Part shown: positions 24,809-34,099 of the stretch, in pieces | Layout: each line of letters starts with the position of its first letter | Position numbering within the stretch: position 1 is the stretch's first letter | Assembly: GCA_047635695.1 (NCBI GenBank) | Contig: JBLILN010000002.1 | Coordinates: forward strand, 57,120-121,119 | Source of the DNA: UBA2136 sp047635695 | GTDB taxonomy: Bacteria > Pseudomonadota > Alphaproteobacteria > UBA2136 | Reading direction: 5' to 3' | Length of the DNA: 64,000 nt | Position numbers and translations under genes: made by a program | The notes under the pieces: generated by a model | What the model saw: the letters and a program-made list of their open reading frames with translations, nothing else | Database searches by the model: none | What the model was told of the DNA's origin: nothing

Positions 24809-27556
24809 ATGGATCAATTTAGTAACCTTTACGCCTCGAATTCACCTTACATGGAAGAACAGTTCTCTAAGTTTGAAACTGACCCCAACAGTGTTGACCT
24901 TGAATGGCGCACCTTTTTCCAAAGTTTAAACGCTGGTTACGATATGGTTTCTAAATCTAAAGGTAATGGCAAGGACGCGGTTATACCCGCCGCCGCACCT
25001 TCAGTAACTGCTTCAAGTGGCCAAAACCGTGTCACACGTCTTATTCAAGCTTACCGTGACCATGGCCATTATAATGCACATATTGACCCCTTATCTGAAA
25101 AACCAGTCATCCGTAAAGACCTCACACTTGAAAATTTTGGTCTCAGCGATGCTATGCTTTCTGAAACATTTGACACAGATGGCTTACTTAATAAAGAAAC
25201 AGCATCACTTACAGAAATCTTTGATGCTTTAAAAGCAACCTATACAGATACAATTGGCGTGCAGTATCAAAACCTCACATCTCATGAAGAGCGTGTGTGG
25301 TTAAGAAGAAAAATGGAGTCGATTCAAAACAAACCTTTCTACGACGCTGTAACAAAAAAACGCATTTTACAAGGCTTACTTTCAGCCGATAAATTTGAAA
25401 ACTTCTTACATACTAAATATGTCGGTAAAAAGCGCTTCAGTGGAGAAGGGGCTGATTCTATCATTCCTATGCTTGACACAATGATTGATTTTTGTGGCGA
25501 ATATGGTGTGAGTGATGTGGTTGTGGGTATGGCACACCGTGGTCGTTTAAACGTTATGGTTAATATTTTTGAAAAACCATTTGAAGAAATTTTTGCCGCC
25601 TTCGACGAAACAGTAGTCATGGAAAATGAAATTGCATCATCTGACGTTAAATATCACATGGGTAAATCGTATGATGTTAAAACACGAAGTGGCCATGCAT
25701 TACACATGTCACTTCTTAATAACCCTTCACACCTTGAAATTGCAAATCCTGTTGTTGCGGGTAGCGTGCGTGCTAAACAACAAAAACATGGTGCTGATGG
25801 CTATAAAAAAGTTATCCCGTTGGTTATTCACGGCGACGCGGCCTTCGCAGGTCAAGGCGTTGTACCTGAAACTTTGAACTTGGCAAACCTAGAAGGTTAC
25901 ACCAACAAAGGAACAATGCACCTGGTTATTAACAACCAAATTGGCTTTACAGCAATTCCAGAAGACGGTTTTAGTGGTGAATATTGCACCGATATTGCCC
26001 GCATGTTGCAAGTACCTATTTTCCACGTTAATGGGGACGACCCTGAAGCATGTAACCACGTGATGGAAATGGCGATGGAATACCGTAATACTTTTGGTAA
26101 AGACGTTTTTATTGACCTTGTTTGTTACCGTAAATATGGCCACAACGAAGGTGATGACCCAACATTTACGTCACCTGTTATGTATAAAAAAATTAAAGCG
26201 CATAAATCACCTTATACACTTTATAAGGCAAAACTCATCGCTGAAGGCGCTATTAGTGAAGAAGAAGCAACAGGCATGGAGGCCGCTTACCATGCAAGGC
26301 TAAGTACCGCTTTTGAAAAATCACGTTGCAGTGAAACAACTGTCAAACCCGATATGTTTGGCGGCGCTTGGGAAAACTTTTCTAAAGATGCGCAAGTTGA
26401 ACCTGAAACAAAAATTACAGAAACACAGCTTAAGCAAACAGCTCAAAGCTATACCACTTACCCTGAAGGTTTTGAGCCGAATAAAAAAATCCATAAAGCG
26501 ATGGAAAAACGTAAAGGTATGCTAGAAGGCCAAGATAAATTAGACTGGGGTGCAGCAGAAGTAACCGCTTATGCGACATTACTTGACGAAGGTTATAGCA
26601 TTCGTTTATCAGGCCAAGACGTTCGCCGTGGTACTTTTTCACACCGCCATGTTGCCCTATGGGACAGTGAAACAGGTGAAGCGTTTATGCCTATTTCAAA
26701 ATTTGAAAAAAGTGAAAATGCCTTACAAGTTTGGAATAGTTCTCTTAGTGAGTTAGCTGTCCTTGGCTTTGAATTTGGTTATTCACTGGCAAGCCCAAAC
26801 ACACTCACAATATGGGAAGCACAATTTGGTGATTTTTCAAACGGTGCACAAATTGTTATTGACCAATTTATTTCAAGCAGTGAACAAAAATGGGACCGTA
26901 TGTCAGGCCTTGTTATGTTGCTACCACACGGTGCTGAAGGCCAAGGCCCTGAACATTCAAGTGCCAGACCAGAACGTTACTTGCAACTTTGTGCGCAAGA
27001 CAACATGACCGTTTGTAACGCGTCAACACCTGCGCAAATTTTCCACTTATTACGTCGTCAGGCTTTACGTAAAATGCGTCGTCCACTCATTGTATTTACA
27101 CCTAAAAGCTTACTTAGACACCCTATGGCCACATCGGCTGGAACAGAATTAACAACAGGTACCTTCCAACATGTTATTGACGATGTGGATAGTGCTGCTA
27201 AAAATGTTAAAAAAGTTGTTTTTTGCACAGGTAAGTTTTACTACGAATTGCTTGGTGAAAAAATTGCAAGAGACCACGATGATACAGCTATTATTCGTGT
27301 GGAACAGCTTTACCCAACACCTGTCGCTGAAATTAAAGAATTACTGGCTAAATATAAAAATGCGACAAGTTTTATATGGGCACAAGAAGAATCTAAAAAC
27401 CAAGGTTTTTGGACATTTATCCGCGAAAACTTAAGTGACACAATCGAAAAACCACTTGTATGTGTGAGCCGTGCCGCAACAGCAAGCCCAGCAGTTGGGT
27501 CTATGAAGCGCCACACAGCAGAGCAGGCACAACTTATTAAAAAAGTATTTAGCTAA
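24809..27556 (+). CDS. sucA: 2-oxoglutarate dehydrogenase E1 component
   Basis: SucA decarboxylates 2-oxoglutarate with thiamine diphosphate in the TCA cycle. The 915-aa protein is full length. The N-terminal LYASNSPYMEEQFSKFETDPNSVDLEWRTFF segment binds E2. GMAHRGRLNVMVNI, LLNNPSHLEIANPVVAGS, IHGDAAFAGQGVVPETLNL and the ThDP/Mg region NNQIGFTAIP are all present, with LMLLPHGAEGQGPEHSSARPER-like sequence in the C-terminal half. sucB follows 33 bp downstream. Confidence 0.97.
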   Translation: MDQFSNLYASNSPYMEEQFSKFETDPNSVDLEWRTFFQSLNAGYDMVSKSKGNGKDAVIPAAAPSVTASSGQNRVTRLIQAYRDHGHYNAHIDPLSEKPVIRKDLTLENFGLSDAMLSETFDTDGLLNKETASLTEIFDALKATYTDTIGVQYQNLTSHEERVWLRRKMESIQNKPFYDAVTKKRILQGLLSADKFENFLHTKYVGKKRFSGEGADSIIPMLDTMIDFCGEYGVSDVVVGMAHRGRLNVMVNIFEKPFEEIFAAFDETVVMENEIASSDVKYHMGKSYDVKTRSGHALHMSLLNNPSHLEIANPVVAGSVRAKQQKHGADGYKKVIPLVIHGDAAFAGQGVVPETLNLANLEGYTNKGTMHLVINNQIGFTAIPEDGFSGEYCTDIARMLQVPIFHVNGDDPEACNHVMEMAMEYRNTFGKDVFIDLVCYRKYGHNEGDDPTFTSPVMYKKIKAHKSPYTLYKAKLIAEGAISEEEATGMEAAYHARLSTAFEKSRCSETTVKPDMFGGAWENFSKDAQVEPETKITETQLKQTAQSYTTYPEGFEPNKKIHKAMEKRKGMLEGQDKLDWGAAEVTAYATLLDEGYSIRLSGQDVRRGTFSHRHVALWDSETGEAFMPISKFEKSENALQVWNSSLSELAVLGFEFGYSLASPNTLTIWEAQFGDFSNGAQIVIDQFISSSEQKWDRMSGLVMLLPHGAEGQGPEHSSARPERYLQLCAQDNMTVCNASTPAQIFHLLRRQALRKMRRPLIVFTPKSLLRHPMATSAGTELTTGTFQHVIDDVDSAAKNVKKVVFCTGKFYYELLGEKIARDHDDTAIIRVEQLYPTPVAEIKELLAKYKNATSFIWAQEESKNQGFWTFIRENLSDTIEKPLVCVSRAATASPAVGSMKRHTAEQAQLIKKVFS

Positions 27557-27589
27557 AAATTAATCTTAAAATAAAGAAGAGAATATAAA

Positions 27590-28930
27590 ATGACCATTTC
27601 AATTGAAGCACCAACAATGGGCGAAAGCATCACAGAAGCAACGGTTGCTGGCTGGACTAAAAATGTTGGCGATTATGTCGCTGAAGATGAGCTTATTGCC
27701 GAGCTTGAAACTGATAAAATTAACCTTGAAGTCACAGCACCAAGAGCAGGGGTCATTACTAATATTCTTAAAGTTGAAGGTGATACTGTCAACGTTGGCG
27801 AAGTGATGGCTGAAATTGATGAAACAGCAACGGCAGGTACTGCGGCACCTGCGGCTGAAGCACCTGCACCTGTTGCGGCTGAACCAGTTGCTGAAGCTGC
27901 ACCTGTTGCACCTGCACCTGCGGCTCAACCAGAAGCAACACCTGCCAGTCAACCTCAACCTACGGCTCAACCTGTAGCTGTTGCAACATCATCTGTCGGT
28001 GATTTACCACTTAGCCCTGCGGTTAAAAAAATGATCGAAGAAAATGCTATTGACCCAGCACTTATTACTGGATCAGGCAAAGACGGCCGCCTGACAAAAG
28101 GTGACGTGCTTGCTTATATTGAAAACCCTGTTTCTGTTATGCCTTCGGCTATGCCGGCACCAACACCTGCTGCACCTGTAGCCGCGGCAACACCGACAGC
28201 TTCGGCACCATCTGCACCCGTTGACGCTGATGCGCGTGAAAAACGTGTGAAAATGACACGTCTACGTAAAACAATTGCAGGACGTTTAAAAACAGCTCAA
28301 AACAATGCAGCCATGCTGACAACTTATAACGAAGTTGACCTAACAGCCGTGATGGAATTACGTAAGCTTTACAAAGAAAAATTTGAAAAAGAACACGGCG
28401 TGAAGCTTGGCTTCATGTCATTCTTCACCAAAGCAACGATTGAAGCTTTGAAAGCTTGGCCTGCTTTGAATGCAGAAATTGATGGCGAAGAACTTGTTTA
28501 TAAAAACTACTTCAACATTGGTGTTGCCGTTTCAACCGAGAAGGGGCTTGTTGTGCCTGTTCTTAAAGACGCTGATAAAATGAGCTTTGCAGATATCGAA
28601 CAAGGTATTCGTAACTTCGCTACAAAAGCACGTGATGGTAAGTTAATGCCCGACGACATGACAGGTGGCACATACACAATTACCAACGGTGGTACTTTTG
28701 GTTCTATGTTGTCTATGCCTATTTTAAACTACCCGCAAGTGGGTATTTTGGGTATGCACAACATTATTCAACGCCCTGTTGCTATTGATGGAGAAGTTGT
28801 TATTCGTCCTATGATGTACCTAGCAATGACCTATGACCACCGTATTGTCGACGGCCGTGAAGCTGTTTCTTTTGTGGTTAAAATTAAAGAAGCACTCGAA
28901 AACCCAAGCCGTATGTTACTAGGTGTATAA
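27590..28930 (+). CDS. sucB: 2-oxoglutarate dehydrogenase E2 (dihydrolipoyl succinyltransferase)
   Basis: SucB is the lipoyl-bearing core of the 2-oxoglutarate dehydrogenase complex. The 446-aa protein has one lipoyl domain with the lipoylated Lys in ELETDKINLEV (near residue 43) and a long Ala/Pro/Thr-rich linker (about 85-135). It also has a peripheral-subunit-binding domain (LSPAVKKMIEENAIDPALITGSGKDGRLTKGDV), a second linker, and the acyltransferase core ending in the YDHRIVDGREAVSF catalytic His/Asp motif. lpd, often next, is absent; an ankyrin gene follows 3 bp downstream. Confidence 0.97.
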   Translation: MTISIEAPTMGESITEATVAGWTKNVGDYVAEDELIAELETDKINLEVTAPRAGVITNILKVEGDTVNVGEVMAEIDETATAGTAAPAAEAPAPVAAEPVAEAAPVAPAPAAQPEATPASQPQPTAQPVAVATSSVGDLPLSPAVKKMIEENAIDPALITGSGKDGRLTKGDVLAYIENPVSVMPSAMPAPTPAAPVAAATPTASAPSAPVDADAREKRVKMTRLRKTIAGRLKTAQNNAAMLTTYNEVDLTAVMELRKLYKEKFEKEHGVKLGFMSFFTKATIEALKAWPALNAEIDGEELVYKNYFNIGVAVSTEKGLVVPVLKDADKMSFADIEQGIRNFATKARDGKLMPDDMTGGTYTITNGGTFGSMLSMPILNYPQVGILGMHNIIQRPVAIDGEVVIRPMMYLAMTYDHRIVDGREAVSFVVKIKEALENPSRMLLGV

Positions 28931-28933
28931 ACA

Positions 28934-29785
28934 ATGCCACAAACACAAATGACAGAACAAGAAGCGGTTGATAACTTTGTTTCATCCGCTTCAAATAATG
29001 ATATGGCTGACTTTAACGAAGACTTAGCCTACCTGTTAGAAAACAACATCAGCATCAATGCTTTAGATGTTGACGGTGACACGGCACTTTGCCTTGCCTG
29101 CGCTGAAGCTAACCTTGAAATTGTCAAGCTTTTACTTAAGCAAAATAGTATCGACGTTAATCAAAAAGGTGACGATGGTGAAGCACCCATACACTTTGCT
29201 TGTATGGACAATAATACCAACGTTTTAAAATGCCTTTTAAGCCATGAAAATATTGATCTCGAGAATAAAAACAATGAGGAGGGTTTAACCACCTTAGAAA
29301 TGTCGATTGCTATTGACGATAGAGAAAAAGTGGCCGATATTTTAATTGCGGACAAGCGTACAAATGTAAATGCTCTATCAGCGAATGGCTCAACTATGTT
29401 GATTGTGGCTGTACTTTTACAGCGTTATGATATTGTGAAATCACTCCTCGCAAACCCGTCGATTGATATTAACCTCGAAGCTAAATCTTCTATGGATATT
29501 ACATCTGATAATATCAATCAGTCAGCGACATTACTGGAAGATTTGTTATCGAATGCCGATAATGCCAGTGCCAAAAAAATAGAAGCAACAAATGCCATTG
29601 AAAACGAAGCTGTTGCAGCATCGTCCACTGCACTTGGTATGGCTATAGTTATGGGAGACCCTGTGCTCGTGAAGCTTATTAGCGCGCACCGAGATATTAA
29701 AATTTCTGAAGTAATGTTTTCTGTCGCTAAATTTTTTGGCCATGAGGAAATTACAGAGCATTTAAAAGCCTTAAATATTTCATAA
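28934..29785 (+). CDS. ankyrin-repeat protein, 283 aa
   Basis: At least four ankyrin-like repeats are visible between about residues 35 and 185: INALDVDGDTALCLACAEANLEIVKLLL, VNQKGDDGEAPIHFACMDNNTNVLKCLL, LENKNNEEGLTTLEMSIAIDDREKVADIL and VNALSANGSTMLIVAVLLQRYDIVKSLL. A further degenerate repeat follows an insert. There is no signal peptide or enzyme domain, so a protein-binding role in the cytoplasm is inferred. It begins 3 bp after sucB and so should be co-transcribed with sucAB, in the place usually taken by lpd or other metabolic genes. Confidence 0.82.
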   Translation: MPQTQMTEQEAVDNFVSSASNNDMADFNEDLAYLLENNISINALDVDGDTALCLACAEANLEIVKLLLKQNSIDVNQKGDDGEAPIHFACMDNNTNVLKCLLSHENIDLENKNNEEGLTTLEMSIAIDDREKVADILIADKRTNVNALSANGSTMLIVAVLLQRYDIVKSLLANPSIDINLEAKSSMDITSDNINQSATLLEDLLSNADNASAKKIEATNAIENEAVAASSTALGMAIVMGDPVLVKLISAHRDIKISEVMFSVAKFFGHEEITEHLKALNIS

Positions 29786-29802
29786 AAAATAAGAGTCCTG
29801 CA

Positions 29803-30267
29803 TTGTTTTATTCATCTTCAAAAATTATTTTAGCCATGTTTGTGGTTTTATTTAGCTTACCTGCTTTTGCTTGTGACGAATGGGTTGACCCTGAAACAGG
29901 CCAGACTTATATTTCTGGACACCCGAATGATTGTGCACCACAAGATTTTGATGTACGTGATTACATTAGCAAACTAAAAAGTTACAAAAAAAAATCAGTC
30001 ATGGTGACAGGTAAAATTACATTGCCTCGACCTTGCCCTGTATGCCCTAAAGGTGCTATGTGCAAACCTTGTGCCACGCGACCTGTTTTTACATTTTGGC
30101 CACTAACCGGTATAGACGCAATCGCTATTAATATTGACGGGAATAATCATCATTTAAAAGGTGTTAAAAATGGTGACACTGTGAACCTGCCATTAATTTA
30201 TCATGGCAAAACGAGTTCTAAATTTTCTCATACTTCTTTGTTTGGCGTTTTTTCGCTAGCGCCATAA
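29803..30267 (+). CDS. secreted Cys-rich hypothetical protein, 154 aa
   Basis: I do not recognise this protein. With the TTG start it has a proper signal peptide (SKIILAMFVVLFSLPAFA|C); the internal ATG at 29836 would remove the positive N-region, so TTG is preferred. The mature part has several cysteines, including CPVCPKGAMCKPC, and a beta-rich second half (VMVTGKITLP...), hinting at an OB-like fold stabilised by disulphides. It lies 17 bp after the ankyrin gene and ends at a strong terminator, so it may close the suc operon. Confidence 0.6.
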   Translation: MFYSSSKIILAMFVVLFSLPAFACDEWVDPETGQTYISGHPNDCAPQDFDVRDYISKLKSYKKKSVMVTGKITLPRPCPVCPKGAMCKPCATRPVFTFWPLTGIDAIAINIDGNNHHLKGVKNGDTVNLPLIYHGKTSSKFSHTSLFGVFSLAP

Positions 30268-30294
30268 AAAAAGCCCTATTAAAAGGGCTTATTT
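30268..30294. terminator. bidirectional terminator
   Basis: The stem AAGCCCT/AGGGCTT (30271-30290, 6-nt loop) with flanking A and T runs lies between the convergent genes at 29803 and 30301. Confidence 0.8.
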
Positions 30295-30300
30295 TCTTCG

Positions 30301-30708
30301 TTATCTATTTTTTGAAAGGACAAGATCATCAAAAATTTCATACAGTATATAAATACCGCGCAGCATGATAATCATGATACCTGTGAATAAACCCAACCAA
30401 TAAATAGACCCTTCATAAGCGATCATATCTACGAATTGCTGTATGGCGTTTGTAAACATATACTTTGCTAAAATTGCCATAAACAGGGCGACTGTAATTG
30501 GTAACGCCACGTCGTCATACATAAAGTCTATGAATGTCGATTTTTTACTGCACATACTGGTCACCATTAAAAGAGGTACCATAAAAGTGAGTAAAGGCAT
30601 AACGCTTGTATGAAAGTAACTATCAAGATAAAAGCCACACCAGTAAGAAAGGGTCATAGCCAATAAAATGCGAATATTCATACGCAGTAAATTGTAAATT
30701 ATATACAT
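30301..30708 (-). CDS. hypothetical membrane protein, 135 aa
   Basis: I do not recognise this protein. It has four or so hydrophobic segments (about residues 10-30, 37-52, 68-88 and 100-122), with charged residues at the C-terminus (EIFDDLVLSKNR). There is an alternative start at the internal ATG ten codons in (MNIRILLAM). Upstream on the - strand lies a leader stem, CCGTGT/ACACGG (30738-30755), a feature shared with other small orphan genes here. It ends at the shared terminator. Confidence 0.6.
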   Translation of the reverse strand: MYIIYNLLRMNIRILLAMTLSYWCGFYLDSYFHTSVMPLLTFMVPLLMVTSMCSKKSTFIDFMYDDVALPITVALFMAILAKYMFTNAIQQFVDMIAYEGSIYWLGLFTGIMIIMLRGIYILYEIFDDLVLSKNR

Positions 30709-30737
30709 AAATTTATCTCAAAAGTGTTAAAGAAAGT

Positions 30738-30755
30738 CCGTGTTATTCTACACGG
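30738..30755 (-). promoter_or_regulatory. leader stem-loop of the 30301 gene
   Basis: The inverted repeat CCGTGT/ACACGG with a 6-nt loop lies 30-47 nt upstream of the ATG, in the expected 5' leader. Confidence 0.35.
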
Positions 30756-30844
30756 TTATTATTCTTTTTTAGTGAAAAGGGATGGTTTGAAAAACCGATT
30801 TTTATTATGTATTTTTATACTTTAATTATAAAGTTTGGGCAAGA

Positions 30845-30868
30845 AAAAAGCCCTACAAAGAGGGCTTT
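30845..30868 (-). terminator. terminator of the 30888 gene
   Basis: The stem AAAGCCCT/AGGGCTTT with a 6-nt loop lies 20 bp beyond the stop codon on the - strand. Confidence 0.8.
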
Positions 30869-30887
30869 ACCATAAGTTGTTTGTACG

Positions 30888-31427
30888 CTAGGTAGTTGTT
30901 AGGCTTATTTCTTCAAGCTTTAAAAACAACTGTTTAAATTCTTCAAAGCAAGTGGCAATTTCTTCTAATTTATCGGCCGTTTCACTTATAAGTTTTTGAC
31001 GTTCAACTTCCAAAACTTTCTTTCGATCTTCTATATCATGAGGTTTATCAGAATGATAAGGCGCAACTTTATAATTACTAACTTCAGATCTTATACGGTT
31101 AAACTTCATATTTAGATTTAAAACTGAAAACTCATAACGCGTAATAATGTTGCGCCATGCGTCACCTTCATTTTCCATTAAGGTTATGATTTTATGCAAG
31201 GTTGTGTAATAACGTAAAGCAACTGTATTTAACGCTTTGCCATTTAAAATTTGTTTATGAATAGAACTGACTAGCACACTTTCAAGATCCAATATTTTTT
31301 CAGGCGTATCGTTTAAGTGAATAGAAAGTCCTTTTTGTGCAAGCTGTTTATTGGCAAACTGTTTTGAGGTTTGTAATCTAAATAACTGTCGAACTTCTTC
31401 AACGGTAATGTTTTTTATAAGAGCCAT
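30888..31427 (-). CDS. hypothetical coiled-coil protein, 179 aa
   Basis: I do not recognise this protein. It is soluble and almost all helical. The C-terminal ~50 residues (RKKVLEVERQKLISETADKLEEIATCFEEFKQLF) have a coiled-coil pattern. There is no signal peptide or catalytic motif. It is monocistronic, with a good promoter (TTGCAT-17-TATAAT on the - strand), a TTTGAGGAA ribosome-binding region before the ATG, and its own terminator. It lies between a small membrane protein gene and parE. Confidence 0.65.
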   Translation of the reverse strand: MALIKNITVEEVRQLFRLQTSKQFANKQLAQKGLSIHLNDTPEKILDLESVLVSSIHKQILNGKALNTVALRYYTTLHKIITLMENEGDAWRNIITRYEFSVLNLNMKFNRIRSEVSNYKVAPYHSDKPHDIEDRKKVLEVERQKLISETADKLEEIATCFEEFKQLFLKLEEISLTTT

Positions 31428-31514
31428 AATAGGTTCCTCAAAGAGAGATAAAAAAGGGATAGTTTAGTCACAGCACTTTGCGTGCAGGCTAAAACTGTTG
31501 ATTTGTTGGCTGTT

Positions 31515-31543
31515 ATTATAGGGCAAGTTTATATTGTATGCAA
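31515..31543 (-). promoter_or_regulatory. sigma70-type promoter of the 30888 gene
   Basis: On the - strand, -35 TTGCAT (31538-31543), a 17-bp spacer and -10 TATAAT (31515-31520). The decamer TTGTATGCAA (31534-31543, + strand) covers the -35 and recurs in the promoter at 34012. Confidence 0.65.
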
Positions 31544-31594
31544 GTCAATATCGCGGTCATGCTATTGTAAACATTGCTAAGTTTTGTAGCGACT

Positions 31595-33553
31595 TTAAAT
31601 ATCAACCACGGCCTTAGCTGCATTTTCTTGAATGAAATTAAAGCGGTCTTCAGGGTTTTTACCCATTAAACGACTTACAATTGATTTACTGTCGGCGAGG
31701 GACTCTATAGTTATCTGCATGAGCTTGCGTTTTTCTTTGCTCATGGTTGTTTCTTTAAGTTGCGATGCGGGCATTTCACCTAGTCCTTTAAAGCGTGTCA
31801 AAGTCACATTCTTTTTGCCTTTGAATGTTGTTTTCATATGCTTGTCTTTATCTTCGTCGTCAAGGGCATAAACACTTGTTGCGCCATGGGTAAGCTTGTA
31901 AAGTGGCGGCATCGCTAAATAAACACTACCGTTTAACAGAAGCTCAGGCATTTCTTGATAGAAAAATGTCATAATCAACGTGGCAATGTGTGCGCCGTCG
32001 ACGTCGGCATCGGTCATGATAATCACACGTTCATAACGCATGTTTTTGGCATTAAATTCTTTACCAATACCGCAACCAAGTGCTTGCATAAGGTCACGAA
32101 TTTCAGCGTTGGCTTTAATTTTTTCTCTGGTGGCGCTGGCAACGTTTAAGATTTTACCTTTAAGTGGTAAAATAGCCTGCGTTTTACGGTCACGGCCTTG
32201 CTTGGCACTACCGCCCGCACTATCACCCTCAACAATAAATATTTCAGTACCTTCTGATGATTTGTTAGAGCAATCACTTAACTTACCAGGCAAAGTAATA
32301 CGACGGCTAATGGCCGTTTTACGTTTCACTTCTTGTTCTTTACGGCGGCGGCGTCTTGCTTCACTGCGTTCAAGGGCATTGAATAGCAAGCTATCGGCAC
32401 TATTAGTGTCGCTTACAAGGTAATGGTCAAACTGGTCTTTGAGTGTGTTTTCAACCAAGCGAATCGCTTCACGGTTTGTAAGCTTATCCTTAGTTTGTCC
32501 TTGGAAGTGCGGGTCAGGTATAAATATTGAAAGCAGTATTTTACAGCCACCTAAAATATCGTCTGCTGTAATGTCAGCTACCTTTTTACCACGCATTTCA
32601 CCATACTGCTTAAGGCCTTTAGTAATAGCGGCGCGCAAACCTGTTTCATGTGTTCCGCCTTGGTATGTAGGGATAGTGTTTGCATAAGTTTGACAGCTGC
32701 CGTCTTCAGTTAGTGGCCAGCCAAGCGCCCATTCAACTTTACCCGCTTTTTTATCGTCAACAAAATCGTTCTTACCTGCGAAGAGTGAATTTGTAATACA
32801 AGGAATTTCTTTGCCTTCAGCATTAAAAAGTTTAGATTTTAAGTAGTCTTTTAAGCCGTTAGGATAGTGAAAAACATCGTCCTTAACGTCTGACTTACTT
32901 TCGTCGCGCCAGTAAATTGTTACGCCACTAAACAAGTAAGCTTTACTTTGTACCATACTGCGTAGACGCTTGGCGCTAAAGCGACAGTCATCATCAAAAA
33001 TATCTTCAAGGTCAGGGCGGAAGGTAACTTTGGTACCCTTGCGATTTGTGATTGCGCCAAGGTCTTCTAATTTTCCTTGAACAATACCTTTAGCAAATTG
33101 TTGTTTATAAAGGTTACCGTTACGTGCCACTTCAACTTCTACAAAGGATGAAAGGGCGTTAACAACTGAAATACCCACACCGTGCAAACCACCAGACGTA
33201 CTGTAGGCTTTACTGTTAAATTTACCACCAGCGTGTAATGTGCACATAATAACTTCAAGTGCTGATTTGTTGGGGTACTTTGGATGCGGATCAACCGGAA
33301 TACCACGGCCATTATCACGGATAGTTAATGTATCGTTTTTACCTAGTTTAACCCAAATTTTATCGGCATAACCTGCAACAGCTTCATCCATTGAGTTATC
33401 AAGCACTTCGACCATAAGGTGGTGTAAGGCGTTGTCGTCTGTGCCGCCAATGTACATACCAGGACGCATGCGTACAGGGTCTAAACCTTCTAGTACTTCA
33501 ATATCAGCAGCTGTATAGTTTGATTGTGCGGTCATGTTTTTATCCTCGGTCAA
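31595..33553 (-). CDS. parE: DNA topoisomerase IV subunit B
   Basis: ParE is the ATPase subunit of topoisomerase IV, which decatenates chromosomes. The 652-aa length and ending fit ParE; GyrB is usually ~800 aa. The GHKL ATPase has LEGLDPVRMRPGMYIGG, VEVLDNSMDEAVAG, RDNGRGIPVDPH and GGLHGVGISVVNALS. The Toprim domain has EGDSAGGSAKQGRDR and DADVDGAHIATLI. The N-terminus YTAADIEVLEGLDPVR is typical of alphaproteobacterial ParE. parC is not in the window. Its start overlaps the upstream thioesterase gene by 14 bp. An alternative ATG lies 6 codons in (MTAQSNY). Confidence 0.93.
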   Translation of the reverse strand: MTEDKNMTAQSNYTAADIEVLEGLDPVRMRPGMYIGGTDDNALHHLMVEVLDNSMDEAVAGYADKIWVKLGKNDTLTIRDNGRGIPVDPHPKYPNKSALEVIMCTLHAGGKFNSKAYSTSGGLHGVGISVVNALSSFVEVEVARNGNLYKQQFAKGIVQGKLEDLGAITNRKGTKVTFRPDLEDIFDDDCRFSAKRLRSMVQSKAYLFSGVTIYWRDESKSDVKDDVFHYPNGLKDYLKSKLFNAEGKEIPCITNSLFAGKNDFVDDKKAGKVEWALGWPLTEDGSCQTYANTIPTYQGGTHETGLRAAITKGLKQYGEMRGKKVADITADDILGGCKILLSIFIPDPHFQGQTKDKLTNREAIRLVENTLKDQFDHYLVSDTNSADSLLFNALERSEARRRRRKEQEVKRKTAISRRITLPGKLSDCSNKSSEGTEIFIVEGDSAGGSAKQGRDRKTQAILPLKGKILNVASATREKIKANAEIRDLMQALGCGIGKEFNAKNMRYERVIIMTDADVDGAHIATLIMTFFYQEMPELLLNGSVYLAMPPLYKLTHGATSVYALDDEDKDKHMKTTFKGKKNVTLTRFKGLGEMPASQLKETTMSKEKRKLMQITIESLADSKSIVSRLMGKNPEDRFNFIQENAAKAVVDI

Positions 33554-33938
33554 CTGGGCAGGGTTTTAAATTTTCGTCTATGGCAACGTAAACAGCTTCA
33601 CTTGTAGCGCTGAGAGCTTTTTCACCTGTAATAGGTTCTTCACGCCATGCTTCCATATAAATGGTCATGGACGTGTTACCCACTTTTTTCACGACGGCGT
33701 AAATAACAATGGCGTCGTTTAGCATGGCTGGTTTTAAAAATTCTGATTTATTCATAGCCACTAAAAATACACGTGACTTACTACGTGTTTGGGCGACAAT
33801 AGCGCCCGCTTTGTCTAAGTAAGCAAGCATAGCGCCACCAAAAAGAGTACCATGGAAGTTTAAATCCGCTGGCATAATGAATGTCTTAAAGGCGATATTT
33901 TCAGGCTGTGCGATGTTTTTCATGACAAAAACATACAT
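33540..33938 (-). CDS. acyl-CoA thioesterase, YciA-like hotdog protein
   Basis: This 132-aa single hotdog domain carries the helix motif of YciA/BACH thioesterases, MPADLNFHGTLFGGAMLAYLDKAGAIVA, with the catalytic Asp in LDKAG, followed by KSEFLKPAMLNDAIVIYAVVKKVGNTSMTIYMEAW. It would hydrolyse acyl-CoAs in the cytoplasm. The internal ATG five codons in (MKNIAQ, 33923) may be the true start. It overlaps parE by 14 bp, implying co-transcription. Confidence 0.88.
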   Translation of the reverse strand: MYVFVMKNIAQPENIAFKTFIMPADLNFHGTLFGGAMLAYLDKAGAIVAQTRSKSRVFLVAMNKSEFLKPAMLNDAIVIYAVVKKVGNTSMTIYMEAWREEPITGEKALSATSEAVYVAIDENLKPCPVDRG

Positions 33939-34011
33939 ATTATAAGGGTTTTTGTAAAGAAATAAGGTGCTATTTTGAATAAAAATGGCCTGAATTGTTT
34001 ATATGAAACAC

Positions 34012-34040
34012 TTGACTTTGTATGCAACAAGCTTTAATAA
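34012..34040 (+). promoter_or_regulatory. sigma70-type promoter of the 34100 gene
   Basis: -35 TTGACT (34012-34017), a 17-bp spacer containing the decamer TTGTATGCAA, and -10 TAATAA (34035-34040). It lies about 60 bp upstream of the ATG. Confidence 0.6.
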
Positions 34041-34099
34041 TGAGCTATTAAGACAAATACATACACTTTTCTTACCACTTTTTACAGAGGTCCTATATT

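Noticed and set aside
27599..27970. Cys/Arg-rich 123-codon frame opposite sucB.
   Set aside because: It is the antisense shadow of the Ala/Pro lipoyl-linker coding region, with no ribosome site and no promoter.
31595..33553. GyrB instead of ParE.
   Set aside because: The length (652 aa), missing C-terminal insert and N-terminal YTAADIEVLEGLDPVR fit ParE of alphaproteobacteria.
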